22,150 nt of DNA from CAZEYT01 sp964516295 (GCA_964516295.1 CAZEYT010000045.1:1-22150); one strand, 5' to 3'. Counted from the stretch's first letter, positions 10,701 through 17,680 are shown. The notes: generated by a model from the letters alone, not told the origin. Program-made: numbers and translations.

Positions 10701-11592
10701 CCTCGGCCTGGGCGGCGAGGGAGAGGACATCCCGGGGATTTGCCGCTGTGCGTTTTTCGTAAAAGGCGAGGAGGCCGGGGAGATCATCGCGGCGTCGGAA
10801 AAGGTCTTCAAGGCGTGCGCGAATCTCGCGATGGATCCAGCTGCCTTCACTGGTTTCGGCAAGAGCCGCATCATAGATGGAGACCGCCTCTTCGTGCTTT
10901 CCGGCCAATTCCGCGGTACGGGCCAGCCGAAGGGATGCAGAGACTTTTCGAAACGGATCGTTTGCCGAGGCATCGCGAAGTCGTGTGAATGTCTTGGCGG
11001 CTTCCTCGTAGTCTCCGGCGGACAAAAATGCCTCCCCCGCTTCTTCCATCACAAACGGGTCCTCCGGAAACCGCCGCAGGGCTTCGCGCCAGACGTCAAC
11101 GGCTTTTTGGTCATGGAATGATCGCTGATGCAGAAGTGCCAGCGAGCGCATCAAGTCCATACGCTCAACGGGTGGAAGCGATTCTGCCGCGAGCGCTTTC
11201 TCGTAAGCGGCGGTGGCGGCCGGAAAATTTCCCTCGGTGGTTTCGAGCGCGGCGAGGAGTCGGGCGGCGGCCGGATGAAGATCCGTGGCTTTCGAGTAGA
11301 GTTCGCGGGCCCGGTCGGGATTTCGAAGTCTCTCGGCCAGAAGGCCGCGAAGGACGAGATAGGCGCCCGCCTCGTCCGGCGCGGCCTCCCAGCGGGCATC
11401 CAGTTTTTCGAGGCCCCCGCCCTTGGTGGAATACCATTCAATCACCCGGTCAAACGCCGGGCCCGGCTGCGGGGAGCGGACGAGCAAGTGTTCGTAACGG
11501 TCCACCAGTTCCTGGGTGACCTCGGGACCGCCCACCTGGCCGGAGAGGAGCGAGGCCGAAGCGAGCAAAAGGAAGAGAATACAGGTTTTCAT
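1762..11592 (-). CDS. Giant secreted TPR-repeat protein (3276 aa) with duplicated beta modules
   Basis: Residues 1-19 form a signal peptide (MKTCILFLLLASASLLSGQ) with no lipobox cysteine, so the protein should be periplasmic or exported. Residues about 20-950 are continuous TPR-like helical repeats (patterns such as GDYEEAAKTFTRL and GKHEEAVSIYDAAL). Two Phe/Gly/Ser-rich inserts follow at about 950-1010 and 1240-1268, and an Asn/Gln-rich linker at about 1435-1460. More helical repeats run to about 1940. The C-terminal half then alternates: beta module 1 (about 1946-2222), helical repeats, beta module 2 (about 2606-2880), and a final helical region. No catalytic domain or transmembrane helix is visible after the signal peptide. 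The start is 15 bases after the upstream vWA gene stop and has no Shine-Dalgarno. Context suggests a scaffold working with the MoxR/vWA proteins. TPR proteins are known in Bat operons, but this size and architecture match nothing I can name. Confidence 0.93.
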   Translation of the reverse strand: MKTCILFLLLASASLLSGQVGGPEVTQELVDRYEHLLVRSPQPGPAFDRVIEWYSTKGGGLEKLDARWEAAPDEAGAYLVLRGLLAERLRNPDRARELYSKATDLHPAAARLLAALETTEGNFPAATAAYEKALAAESLPPVERMDLMRSLALLHQRSFHDQKAVDVWREALRRFPEDPFVMEEAGEAFLSAGDYEEAAKTFTRLRDASANDPFRKVSASLRLARTAELAGKHEEAVSIYDAALAETSEGSWIHREIRARLEDLFRRRDDLPGLLAFYEKRTAANPRDVLSLAAQAEVLADLGRGSEAVDRLRAAAALAPGNLELRLDLVRRLQSENRIDDALGELRELARPADADPVVVTLLGEILWKQFTDSGDAAKRLEALAVWERLAPPESTDIARLSALADLLQAKGEIEGAMTRWQRLLTLAPEAVDVRQKLAEAYTAREDRAAAEKVLAEVIEGDRATAENFVTLARIQTRLEWDDAARETLHRAVEKFPDHHDVLSAAFRNAMDSEQIETLAALFPRVWAVSPNEFFATDLVKQYASFLTSRGLNKEKAAELSGKLTSGLAVPDLLLLFQLAVAANEEKTAREVRDALAASNDPVRAARAAADFAAAFSTPDEQVATLRRLAEADPRLASECLTSIARIQATEGDPKDALATMSQLIERTPSEGALYRQYAEIASRAGKFDEAVARLREGIRYVEEPAPLRLMLADYLGIQGRTDEAEKALQEAFEAEDKEPRRLEIFRRQAELAAQTGRLEQLIASLRERQAKEQGGGRYGAYLAEIFIQQNDLLSAGEELSRSLGRNPDDPAAVARLLDLATRSGDREESLRLSARLAELEPTRENRAAYLTRLFESADRAKALDEFAKVRADVLKDPAAWNSVLLAMHEAGFGGEADALIDELAADPSSGPAVRYELAMLRLLQRRYDEAESILSGILAGSNFGEALLAPTSQAGPQNPFFSASPSWARFQPMQVALQQVSQSLMSIFSGYRGGFSRMWGFGLGSSRAAGGATPDQIATVRSFFVLSALARAQDRYEAFAKFSDELIAKAKIPLDLRMFLATSLQDTEAQRQLIREAAASDGLSTEILGVIVEAPAFVPDDPETAAARTSVRKKMADLDPAFGFRSAVQDFTSEFGQDGSKVGTDAWKKRFAALLEHPGNDGSITHLQTLTNLAVQVGEFETAAKLLEQAEQAAANSPVARAQMAMIHAGFVRGAIENNRPDAQKVFEEFLGSMRSQAPGSSRSGFPMHVFGGFGRAGNPLVQQGGELAVGDSEFSVDAFRLISAGLSQADALSKLREWFSSRLADNRLDVYAIGVFYADWFAGDREKAVKRLAELQAKAPSARSAALLLEASERMNRPDEALAVIEAAAMQSGETPDLRELRRIRLLRQAKRNDEARESAKRLAKTRLSLVVRDQLAGELNLLGLPPSEFTNLNPRNSRRSSPDRSNQLQAQLSKLNANNQKQEASRIASGLLFAAFPGADDYQQWNLRGVAVNALRESGGLAAYRDQLTKRLEADPGDFEAALRLGEIIQNPDDRTAANHLVRIASEHPERIQNVRALNRVMERSQNQQSVRMEVVATLLEKRPDVLARSAIGMEEILNMADDDESAARLALALVAIDDASYNQLFVASRLADREMEPMLLARLSDVLVKTGKTDAAVTLLQRGRSRFTASSEQSVSLLVRLAELQLELGQNEAATETMKTLLEPPQRPGFQRMRGVRVLASVLLQSSMNRFSGSNPSAQIERIGEIAERTGTLDLLFEKLETEDSEKRGIPTSLLARTVMNRPGIAAEWGAVAMESDKPLNELNLPMLTTVLLALAPDKNAPKWIPAILRRIPEQNYVFGGGDYHLSLLVEVLPKLSPLRKNPLVARHIDQLLSRTLSDPNAAQYLPHSESYAAAVSALLDAGMVTDARRLLDFTSASRASRNFGRSDAIGRSEARLRILEGGKADVQIVCAAAPAKDSALRVHWKAQIALPQTDPDRARNQPVGWETANIEIPVGLRPTRVEIWAGKNPAVLERAATVSKPGLSGEVQIKTASPVGIVQARWRERDGRWQNGPLTAYVTGENLLPAQKPVIGMEVRKGVPGPLGATSASEMEAVSASSELNWDIASIPIGKGDEVLVFSGWFAPTGSRQSAPGLGVDFLGAGGRLDRDSFSSGDNEGVWVPQLRMWSVANSSGEIRKIPDGATTIALRLIFRAFSSFNSMWSIGGRWDGLQLVRIPSTAILDAESAEIGKARAAFNKREYGPAADLFSKAFRESPHQTLRQGTSFVKAFSEAGRLPELFSMLSNPALLLPDPLRNNSPVLGDNSMLEMLAREATGQNAPPEAARWLDLMSTAALPEHARRIVSTALLRARAQSDPSSVSAADVLEALGIGSQPAVTERIRAVWSSEISQSFDLFDILQENGRSGEALEAVRRVEVPGDALMSRQLLEAWIQAPTEPQAALETWSRFVALREAGKYPGGYSDETDSRFLRRLAAYHPEPDAVLTAIRQWNSGSRTEAGYQQRRLAETIYALTQVESKYQPAYRAAWVDSEVQAFGSGNRDSSIERLRELSQFLIEAGEWKKLATLITNAEKVPALQSSNPDSELVRLRNLAALASGRLENAWPVIWSSPPDEKKTVQVGWQWNLREIRRTWGKFDLAISVSAAPPVKEIPGQTAVEIHFGEMPGEMTLLKSVPGESSSGQMTVALPAACGFLRAIAVVGDERRPGPLVPVVSGLRVFPPPGASLPDVLLEGERPLATGVVKSSGPAPDGSPAVRIGTAGERQNLNYTGTPFPIEPGKFYFNRGWVQRTGAGSVMIGAEFRAKPGSNAGALNMVLAERREPPGRWVLFSRAIPAFPQHTFWIPFREVGTMVPVISDITPGTEIAGLEILEAAPWKYADWLRDLAMARYEAGEEPDEAAVDRVLALSAIEPLTALDYQGDWLARFVQGSVQGMKLVGLFESAFRAEPNPLFSRPKYDRMFGYMDSLVRREDLPIEVRLDGVKAGLALSEIASHTRRVTFLLRWLAMAQAGERDGVQAEIRQNLEALFAEGPNAAALANLIESRRYENDRPMSSLLQLANLAQDPALNEVIFQAMETEAAQKRLPVWHLKMAPLAFQASVPEWKPGPDWQEAFEAAMAEMDRTDQLESAVFWAHLLGTQLGAHEAGKALLIPTRQRVLQRACRAPERAGGGRPSEVVRALWFLVEDAVAADDLEAARGGVREAVDWLKTHRGNLQDDTYRMAFATSSVLERAGLSDQARELITALEYGLKNFPKWKNASAPYLTPPKGGAAPSGM
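2952..3777 (-). repeat. Beta-rich module, copy 2, in the giant TPR protein
   Basis: Encodes residues of about 2606-2880. The first half runs VQVGWQW ... VEIHFGEMP ... SSGQM ... ACGFLRA ... GPLVPVVSG. The second half runs FPIEPGKFYFNRGWVQRTG ... MIGAEF ... AGLEILE. The order and spacing match copy 1 (4926-5757), so this looks like an internal duplication at the protein level. The fold is probably a beta-sandwich pair (Ig-like plus jelly-roll/carbohydrate-binding-like), which is inference from the strand pattern. Confidence 0.55.
4926..5757 (-). repeat. Beta-rich module, copy 1, in the giant TPR protein
   Basis: Encodes residues of about 1946-2222. Matching anchors to copy 2 are LRVHWKA, VEIWAGKNP, LSGEV, PVGIVQA and GPLTAYVTG in the first half, and IPIGKGDEVLVFSGWFAPTG, LGVDFLG and DGLQLV in the second half. 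Both copies are about 275 residues long and both sit between helical-repeat regions. DNA-level identity is not obvious, so the duplication is old. Confidence 0.55.
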
Positions 11593-11607
11593 CGGGGATT
11601 TCGGTTT

Positions 11608-14112
11608 TCAGTCGGGCCAGCGTCGCAGCGCGACATCGACCACGAAAAGGAGAAGGGCCGCCAGCGCCAGCCACGGCCAGAGCTCGCGTTCGACCGGGGC
11701 GAGACGGTCGTCTGCCGCCAGCACGGCGGCGGGCTCCGGCGAAAGCGCACCACCGGTCGCGGCCGCCAACCGGCCGAGCGACTCCATCGCGGGAGGATCG
11801 AGGAGAAATTCCTGCGAATAGCCGCGCGTGTGGGTGAAGAAGGCCGATTGGGCGGGCTGACCATTTTTTTCGAAGGTGACCTGACCGGAGGAAATGCCCG
11901 GCCCTTCGACGGCGAACTCCCCGCGCCAGCGGCCGGGAAGGATTTTCTCCAGTGGGACATCCTGGTCTTTTCCATCCGCGGAAACGACCCGAAGACGACC
12001 CGAGGTGTCCACGGGGAAGGTTTGCACGTCATCAAGCGCGTTGACGGTGACGACCACACGGCCGTTGGTCCACTCGGTTCGGATCTCCGAAGTGCCGAGT
12101 GACGCCGGGCGGCTGACGCGCCGCAGGAGCTGAGCCCAGAACTTTCCAAAACCGCTCCAGCGCAGCCATTCGACAGCCCAGCGATTGCGGGCATCGGACG
12201 TAAACGCGGCCGAGGTGCCGAGCCCGAAACGCCAGGTCGTGAGCAACGGATCGCCGCTTTCCGTCATCAACCATGTTTCGCTGGTCGGCTTGGGTTTGGT
12301 CCGGACATAGCCGAGAAGAAAAGGCGCATTGTCCCAGGGAACGCCTTCGAGAAAATCCACCGCGCGAACGGGGCGGGCGAGGAACGGAAACTCTTGGATC
12401 GCGGATTTCGCCGCGGTCATGGTTTCTTTCGTGAAGATCTGCGGGATCGTCGATGGGTCGGCGGTTTCGTAAAAGCGTCCGTTTCCCCACTGCGCGATCT
12501 GCGCGAGGAGATTGCTGTCCGCACCGTCACCGACGGCCACGGAGCTGACGGTGATTCCGTTTTGAGCCATCTGTGTGGCGAGTTCGTAAAAGGGGCCCTC
12601 TTGCGACATGCCATCGGTGAGGAGGATGACGTGCTTGAGTTTGGCGGAGCTGGAGGAGAGTTGGCGGAGGGCTTCCTCCAGACCGGGGGCGATATTTGTG
12701 CCCCCACCGGCCGTGATGGAGGCGATGGCGGAGCCGATGGACGGACCATCGGCCGACTGCATGGGCACGGGAATCTGGACCTGATCGTCGAAGGCAATGA
12801 CGCTTACCGAGTCGCGGGCCGTGAGGAGGTCGGCGCTGGCTTTGGCGGCGGCCTTGGCGAGTTCCATTTTATCGCCCGACATGCTGCCGCTTCGGTCGAT
12901 GACGAGGGCCAGGGCAAGGGTCGGGTTTTCCTCGTCCTTCTGAAAGTCGCACTGGACCGGGAGCACGTCCTCGACCGGCGTTCGAAAATATCCCCCGAGT
13001 CCGTAAGCCTGATCCCCGCCGAGCATGACGAGTCCGCCACCGAAATCTCTCACGTAAGCGTGAAGGAGCTTCATTTGCTCGGCGGAAAGAGAGGAAGCCG
13101 GGATATTGTCGATGATCACGGCATCAAAATTCTGCAGATCGCTGAGTTGGGTGGGAACCCCCTCGGCCGGTCGGGTGGCGAGTTCGATGCCTTCCTGCTT
13201 GAGTGCCCAGGCGAGGTATCTTCCGGACTCGACCCGATCGCTGAGAAGGAGGACGCGGGACGGACCTTCACTCAAAGTGGCTGCGCCCGAGCGGTTGTTT
13301 TCGGCCAGCGTATCGGAGCGCGATCGGACACCGACTTCGTAATGCAGGAGCTTGTCGTCGCCCGCCCGGTCATCAAAGACGAAATCGGTCGCACCCGGCT
13401 TCACCGACACCGGGCGATTCGCGACGCGGACTCCGTTTCGGAAAAGATCGACCTCGACGGACATTTCGCGGGTGGACTGGATCGTGGTCTCCACGCGAAC
13501 GGGATCCCCGGCTCGCACGCGCTGAGGAACGCGCACCTCACGGACAAGCACTTCCGGAACATCCGGTGAGTTGACCGGGACGACGTGGACCCGAATTTTT
13601 TGCTCGGCCAGCGTTTCCGGGTCCACGACGGCTCCTGTGGAGTTTCCATCCGAGAAGACCACGAGCGTTTTGACGACTCCGGGCCGGAAGCTGGCGGCGG
13701 CGAGGGCCAGGGCGGTGTCGAGGCGCGTCTCGTCGGTTTTCAAAAGCGTCGGATCCGCGTTCTTCAGATCATCCAAGGAGGAAAAGATCCGGCTTTGTCC
13801 GGCAAAACCGAGCCAGGCGGAATCCACCTTGCTCCAATCAGCCCCCGCCAGAAACTCCCCGGCGGCATCGACCGCCATTTTGTCCAGGCTTCGACTTTGG
13901 TCGACGACGAAAAGAACCTCCTGACGTTCGGTCGTTCCCGACCAGCGTGGTTCGGAGAGCGCGAGGACGAGGAGGATCAAGACGGCCAGTCGAACGCCAA
14001 GCGCAAAGATCTTCCTAAGGCCGCGCAACGGAGCGATGGACCGCCGATGCCACCACCAGACCAGCGGGAGCAACACGAGCAGGAAGAGACTTTCCGGGCG
14101 GAGGAGTTCCAT
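11608..14112 (-). CDS. Membrane protein with two vWA domains flanking a glutamine-amidotransferase-like domain
   Basis: An 834-residue BatB/YfbK-like protein. Two N-terminal TM helices (about 9-21 and 38-53) precede vWA domain 1 with MIDAS motif DQSRS at 71-75. A beta-rich linker (about 185-280) leads to a class I glutamine-amidotransferase-like domain (about 285-390, GGGLVMLGGDQAYGLGG); no nucleophilic Cys is seen, so it is probably non-catalytic. vWA domain 2 has DRSGS at 406-410, GGTN near 470-473 and TDG at 499-501, all typical of an intact MIDAS. A last TM helix (LWPWLALAALLLFVVDVAL) lies at the C-terminus. The ATG at 14112 follows the BatA-like stop by 2 bases, which suggests translational coupling. 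A longer frame to 14193 exists but would put an unrelated sequence before the TM helix. The protein is likely a MoxR client or partner on the periplasmic side of the inner membrane. Confidence 0.9.
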   Translation of the reverse strand: MELLRPESLFLLVLLPLVWWWHRRSIAPLRGLRKIFALGVRLAVLILLVLALSEPRWSGTTERQEVLFVVDQSRSLDKMAVDAAGEFLAGADWSKVDSAWLGFAGQSRIFSSLDDLKNADPTLLKTDETRLDTALALAAASFRPGVVKTLVVFSDGNSTGAVVDPETLAEQKIRVHVVPVNSPDVPEVLVREVRVPQRVRAGDPVRVETTIQSTREMSVEVDLFRNGVRVANRPVSVKPGATDFVFDDRAGDDKLLHYEVGVRSRSDTLAENNRSGAATLSEGPSRVLLLSDRVESGRYLAWALKQEGIELATRPAEGVPTQLSDLQNFDAVIIDNIPASSLSAEQMKLLHAYVRDFGGGLVMLGGDQAYGLGGYFRTPVEDVLPVQCDFQKDEENPTLALALVIDRSGSMSGDKMELAKAAAKASADLLTARDSVSVIAFDDQVQIPVPMQSADGPSIGSAIASITAGGGTNIAPGLEEALRQLSSSSAKLKHVILLTDGMSQEGPFYELATQMAQNGITVSSVAVGDGADSNLLAQIAQWGNGRFYETADPSTIPQIFTKETMTAAKSAIQEFPFLARPVRAVDFLEGVPWDNAPFLLGYVRTKPKPTSETWLMTESGDPLLTTWRFGLGTSAAFTSDARNRWAVEWLRWSGFGKFWAQLLRRVSRPASLGTSEIRTEWTNGRVVVTVNALDDVQTFPVDTSGRLRVVSADGKDQDVPLEKILPGRWRGEFAVEGPGISSGQVTFEKNGQPAQSAFFTHTRGYSQEFLLDPPAMESLGRLAAATGGALSPEPAAVLAADDRLAPVERELWPWLALAALLLFVVDVALRRWPD

Positions 14113-14114
14113 GG

Positions 14115-15758
14115 TCAGTCCGTGATCCTCCGGTGAAACAAAAACCATTCCGCAAAAACCACAACGAAGCCGGCGAGAAGCACCCACCACCAACCGGGAA
14201 AGACCGGAAGACCGGACGCTTCCACCCGCTCCGCCGAGGGGGCAAGCAGCGGTTTCAATCCCGTCTCCACCCGCCCCGGAAGCAGGGCTGCCGTGGAGGA
14301 TGAGGTGGATTCCTCACGCAGAGATTCGAGCAAATTGGCCGTGAAAACCGGGAAGGCCGTGCGCAGCGGAAGATCGGATTTTTCGGGATCAAATCCCAGG
14401 ACCAGCCACCGTCGACCGACGTCCCACCGACCGAATATCAAAGGGTTGCCGAGACTGCCGACGAGGACATCGGCTCCAGCGGACGGGTTCCAGCGTCGTG
14501 CCTGATCGATGGCAACTTGCACGAATCCGGCGTGGCGAACCAGCGGGTGGCGTCGGTCGATTTCGGTGACGGGGGTTTCGGCAAGGACGTCGGACGGGGT
14601 TCCCCAGAATCCCGCATTTTCCGGATCGATGAAAAGGGCAGGGACATCCGCCGGCAGGGCCTCCGGGGGATTGACAGTGAAGATGAGGAGTCGGGTCCCC
14701 TCCGGAACGGGCTCCGGCAAACGATCAAGGCGTTGCCAAATCACGAGCGGGATGGATTCCAGAACCGCTTCGAGAAACGGAGCAGGCGGGCCGACCACGA
14801 GCACGCGCAACGCCGTGAGCGGCGGCAACTCGCAGCGTGCGCTATTGTCAGCCGATAGGAGATCACCGGACCCGGGTTGAAGAACCGCTTCGAAGGCCGC
14901 TCCGGCATCCGAGGTTCCGCGCCAATGTTTTTTCCAAGCGACCTCCGGCGTCGCTTCCACCCGCACCCGGTCAATCGCCCGCCCGTCCTGAAACAATTCC
15001 AGCGTCCCGCTAGAAGGCTGTGCGGAGGTGACTTCGGCTTCCAACTGCCAGTCGCCGGGAGTGAGAGGGGAGCGGCGGACGGCGAAGAGCGAGAGTCCGG
15101 CATTGATCGGCGGCTCCGGGTCGACCCCACGAACCTGCACTGGATCGGTCGGCAGCGTGGAGGCGGTGCCGGGCCAGACGGCATCGGACAGCACTTCGAT
15201 TCGGGCATCCTGGCGCAACCGCGCCAACTCCCCGGCGAGGAAGAGCGCCTCGCGGGGGTCAGTCCCCGTCGGAAGCCGTATGGCGCTCTCAAAGGCCGCG
15301 CGCAGCGTCCGCTTCGAGCCGGTCCAACCGCTGAGAATCCGGGGCGGATTCGTGGCGAGAATGATGGAGGCCTCGTCCTGCAAACGAAGGCGGTCGATTG
15401 TGCTTTTCCCGCGGTCGATGGCATTCTGCCAGCGGTCGGGACCCGGCCTAGTGGCCCCCATGCTGGCCGAGGGATCGAGCACAAAAACCGTGCGACGTGG
15501 CGCATCGCGTTCCCAATCGAACGCCGGGCGGGCAAGCGCTGCGATCAGAAAAGCGAGAACGAGCAATTGGAGGAGAAGGGAAAGCCAGCGCCGGAGTTTG
15601 CGCCAGAGCGGGCTGTTTTCCATGCGCGGCCGGATCTGGTCCCAGAAAAGAAAGGTGCTGACCGCACGTCGTCGCTGACGGGTTTTCAGCAAATAGAAAA
15701 TCACCACCGGCAACCCGAGGAGCGCCAACCAAGCCGCGACCGGGAAAAGAAACGTCAT
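14115..15758 (-). CDS. BatA-like aerotolerance/vWA membrane protein
   Basis: A 547-residue protein whose first about 77 residues form the BatA N-terminal domain: a TM helix (about 5-23), an LKTRQRRRAVSTFLFW segment, a charged loop, and a second TM helix (about 58-76). A vWA domain follows with MIDAS motif DPSAS at 95-99. A beta-rich middle and a dinucleotide/amidotransferase-like fold (LRVLVVG ...) come next, and a C-terminal TM helix (GWWWVLLAGFVVVFAEWF) ends in a short basic tail. Its start overlaps the DUF58 stop by 4 bases (ATGA), and it has the only well-placed Shine-Dalgarno in the window (GGAGGA, 8 bases upstream). In Bacteroides and related groups Bat proteins affect oxygen tolerance, but that role is not shown for all phyla. 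Confidence 0.88.
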   Translation of the reverse strand: MTFLFPVAAWLALLGLPVVIFYLLKTRQRRRAVSTFLFWDQIRPRMENSPLWRKLRRWLSLLLQLLVLAFLIAALARPAFDWERDAPRRTVFVLDPSASMGATRPGPDRWQNAIDRGKSTIDRLRLQDEASIILATNPPRILSGWTGSKRTLRAAFESAIRLPTGTDPREALFLAGELARLRQDARIEVLSDAVWPGTASTLPTDPVQVRGVDPEPPINAGLSLFAVRRSPLTPGDWQLEAEVTSAQPSSGTLELFQDGRAIDRVRVEATPEVAWKKHWRGTSDAGAAFEAVLQPGSGDLLSADNSARCELPPLTALRVLVVGPPAPFLEAVLESIPLVIWQRLDRLPEPVPEGTRLLIFTVNPPEALPADVPALFIDPENAGFWGTPSDVLAETPVTEIDRRHPLVRHAGFVQVAIDQARRWNPSAGADVLVGSLGNPLIFGRWDVGRRWLVLGFDPEKSDLPLRTAFPVFTANLLESLREESTSSSTAALLPGRVETGLKPLLAPSAERVEASGLPVFPGWWWVLLAGFVVVFAEWFLFHRRITD

Positions 15759-16642
15759 CCTGCAAATCCTCCCTTCACGAGCGAGCGCCGGAGGACTTCC
15801 ACGGGCGATTCGGTTGCATCGGCCGTGAGAAAGGCGATGCCGTGGCGACGACAATAGTCCGCCAAGCGGGTTTCGTAGGTTTTCACCGCCTCGCGATAGG
15901 CGGAAGCGGCCGCACGGTCGATAATGAGGGGTTTTCGCTCGCCGTTTTCCACGTGCTCGAGTTCGAACTCCCCGAGTTCCCCCGCCTCGCATTCGGACGC
16001 GTGGCGGATTTGAATGAGGCCGAGATCATGCCGGGCGTAGCGAAGACGGTCGAGGGCAACAAACGTGTCTTCGAGCGTCGCCCCCCAGGCATCGGTCACC
16101 CAAAGGACCAGACCCCGCCGGGGTCGCGTGGCCAGCCAACGGCCGATGGACGGCGCGAGCTCGCAGGTGCCGGGATCGGTCGTCCGGGATTCCAGGAACC
16201 GGAGAAGTCGGAGAAACCGGGCCCGGCCGCGGCTCGGAGCCCATGCGCCTTGATCCACGGGGCCGATGGTGGAAACACCCGCCCGGTCGAGATTGGCCAG
16301 CGTGAGGTAGGCGAGGCCGGCGATGAGTCGCCGGGCCACATCGAACTTCGACGGTTCCCCCCACGCCATGGAGGCCGTCGCATCCAACAGCAGATGCACG
16401 TGCAGGTCCTCCTCTTCTTCGAAAAGCTTGAGCAAAAGATGGCGACTCCGCGCGTAAACGGACCAGTCAATCGCGCGAATGTCATCCCCCGCGCTGAAAC
16501 CCCGGTAGTCGGCAAACTCGAGTCCGGCGCCGCGCTTGACGCTGCGGCGTTCGGCGCGTTGTCGGCCGCGGGAAATCTGTCGCGCGAGGAGGTGAAGCCC
16601 CTCCAATTGCCGAAGAAAATCCGCCGGGAAAAGTTCTGCCAC
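15755..16642 (-). CDS. DUF58 domain-containing protein (MoxR partner)
   Basis: A 295-residue cytoplasmic protein with the DUF58 signature GLEFADYRGFSAGDDIRAID at 40-59, followed by WSVYAR. A vWA-like portion then begins, with a MIDAS-type motif DATAS at 87-91. Proteins with DUF58 are almost always encoded beside MoxR ATPases and are thought to recruit or act with them. The start is GTG (16642-16640); no ATG in a better place is visible and there is no Shine-Dalgarno. The gap to the MoxR stop is 21 bases, and its own stop overlaps the BatA-like start by 4 bases. The C-terminal half, with a LADYCRRHGIAFLTADA region, is typical of the family. Confidence 0.93.
   Translation of the reverse strand: MAELFPADFLRQLEGLHLLARQISRGRQRAERRSVKRGAGLEFADYRGFSAGDDIRAIDWSVYARSRHLLLKLFEEEEDLHVHLLLDATASMAWGEPSKFDVARRLIAGLAYLTLANLDRAGVSTIGPVDQGAWAPSRGRARFLRLLRFLESRTTDPGTCELAPSIGRWLATRPRRGLVLWVTDAWGATLEDTFVALDRLRYARHDLGLIQIRHASECEAGELGEFELEHVENGERKPLIIDRAAASAYREAVKTYETRLADYCRRHGIAFLTADATESPVEVLRRSLVKGGFAG
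15767..15772 (-). promoter_or_regulatory. Shine-Dalgarno of the BatA-like gene
   Basis: On the minus strand GGAGGA sits 8 bases before the ATG at 15758, within the end of the DUF58 gene. It decides the start of the BatA-like gene, whose frame is open a further 234 bases upstream. It is unusual here because almost every other gene in the window lacks such a site. Confidence 0.7.
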
Positions 16643-16663
16643 GTGCCCGCTTTTCGGTGAAAT

Positions 16664-17680
16664 TTATTCGCCTTCGCGAGCCCAAGCCTCGCGGCAGGAA
16701 GCGAGAACACCGGCGAGAATGTGGTCGGCGGTGAGGCCGTCGGCCTGCGCTTCAAAGTTGAGCATCATCCGGTGACGCAGGACCGGCGTTGCCACAGCGA
16801 CCAGATCCTCGGATGCGACATGGAAGCGACGCGCGAGGGCGGCGGAAATCTTCGCGGCGGCAAGGCAGGCCTGGCCCGCGCGCGGACTGGCTCCATAGCG
16901 CACATAGCGTTTGACCTCGGACGTGGCATGCGGACTCTCCGGATGGGTGGCCATAACCAGTTGGACGGCACGGCGGCGGATCGATTCGGTCGCCGGGACG
17001 GCGGCGGCATCGGCCCGCATTTCGAGGAGTTCGTCCCCACCCATCACCGGGAGGATTTCCGTTTTGGTGCCGGACGTCGTGAGTTCCAAGATGCGGGCGA
17101 ACTCGGCTTCACCCGGATAGGGAACGAGCAATTGGAAAAAGAACCGGTCCATTTGCGCTTCCGGCAGCGGGTAGGTGCCCTCCATCTCCAGCGGATTTTG
17201 AGTCGCCAGAACAAAAAACGGCTGGTGAAGCGGTCGCGTGGCACCGCCGGTGGTGACATGGCCTTCCTGCATGGCTTCGAGGAGGGCGGACTGGGTTTTG
17301 GGGGTGGCGCGATTGATTTCATCGCCGAGCAGAACGTTGGCGAAGATCGGACCCGGCTCGAAGCGGAATTGGTGCTGGCCGCGTCCGTCCTCCACCAGAA
17401 GCGTGGTGCCGAGAAGATCCGAGGGCATGAGATCCGGCGTGAATTGCACGCGCTGGAATTTCAAGTGGAGGGCGGACGCGATGGATTTGACGAGCAGCGT
17501 TTTGCCGAGTCCCGGTACGCCTTCGAGGAGGACGTGTCCGCCGGCGACCATCGCCATGAGGCAGTGTTTGACGATGTCTTCCTGTCCGACAATGACCTGC
17601 TGGACGGCTTCTTGAAGGATGGTGAAGCGGTGTTGGAACGAGGCGAGGCGGGACTCGGGCGAGGCGACTTCAGTGCTCAT
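16664..17680 (-). CDS. MoxR-family AAA+ ATPase
   Basis: A 338-residue ATPase of normal MoxR length. Walker A is GVPGLGKT at 54-61 and Walker B VLLGDE at 116-121. The MoxR hallmark QFTPDLMPSDLLG is at 79-91, with sensor 1 in ATQNP (159-163) and LPEAQMDRF at 172-180. The C-terminal lid region carries YVRYGASPRAGQ. MoxR proteins use ATP hydrolysis to remodel or activate partner proteins, often ones with vWA domains. The gene overlaps the preceding coiled-coil gene by 4 bases (ATGA) and is followed by DUF58, BatA-like and vWA genes, the usual partners. No Shine-Dalgarno is seen before the ATG, so translation may depend on coupling. Confidence 0.96.
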   Translation of the reverse strand: MSTEVASPESRLASFQHRFTILQEAVQQVIVGQEDIVKHCLMAMVAGGHVLLEGVPGLGKTLLVKSIASALHLKFQRVQFTPDLMPSDLLGTTLLVEDGRGQHQFRFEPGPIFANVLLGDEINRATPKTQSALLEAMQEGHVTTGGATRPLHQPFFVLATQNPLEMEGTYPLPEAQMDRFFFQLLVPYPGEAEFARILELTTSGTKTEILPVMGGDELLEMRADAAAVPATESIRRRAVQLVMATHPESPHATSEVKRYVRYGASPRAGQACLAAAKISAALARRFHVASEDLVAVATPVLRHRMMLNFEAQADGLTADHILAGVLASCREAWAREGE

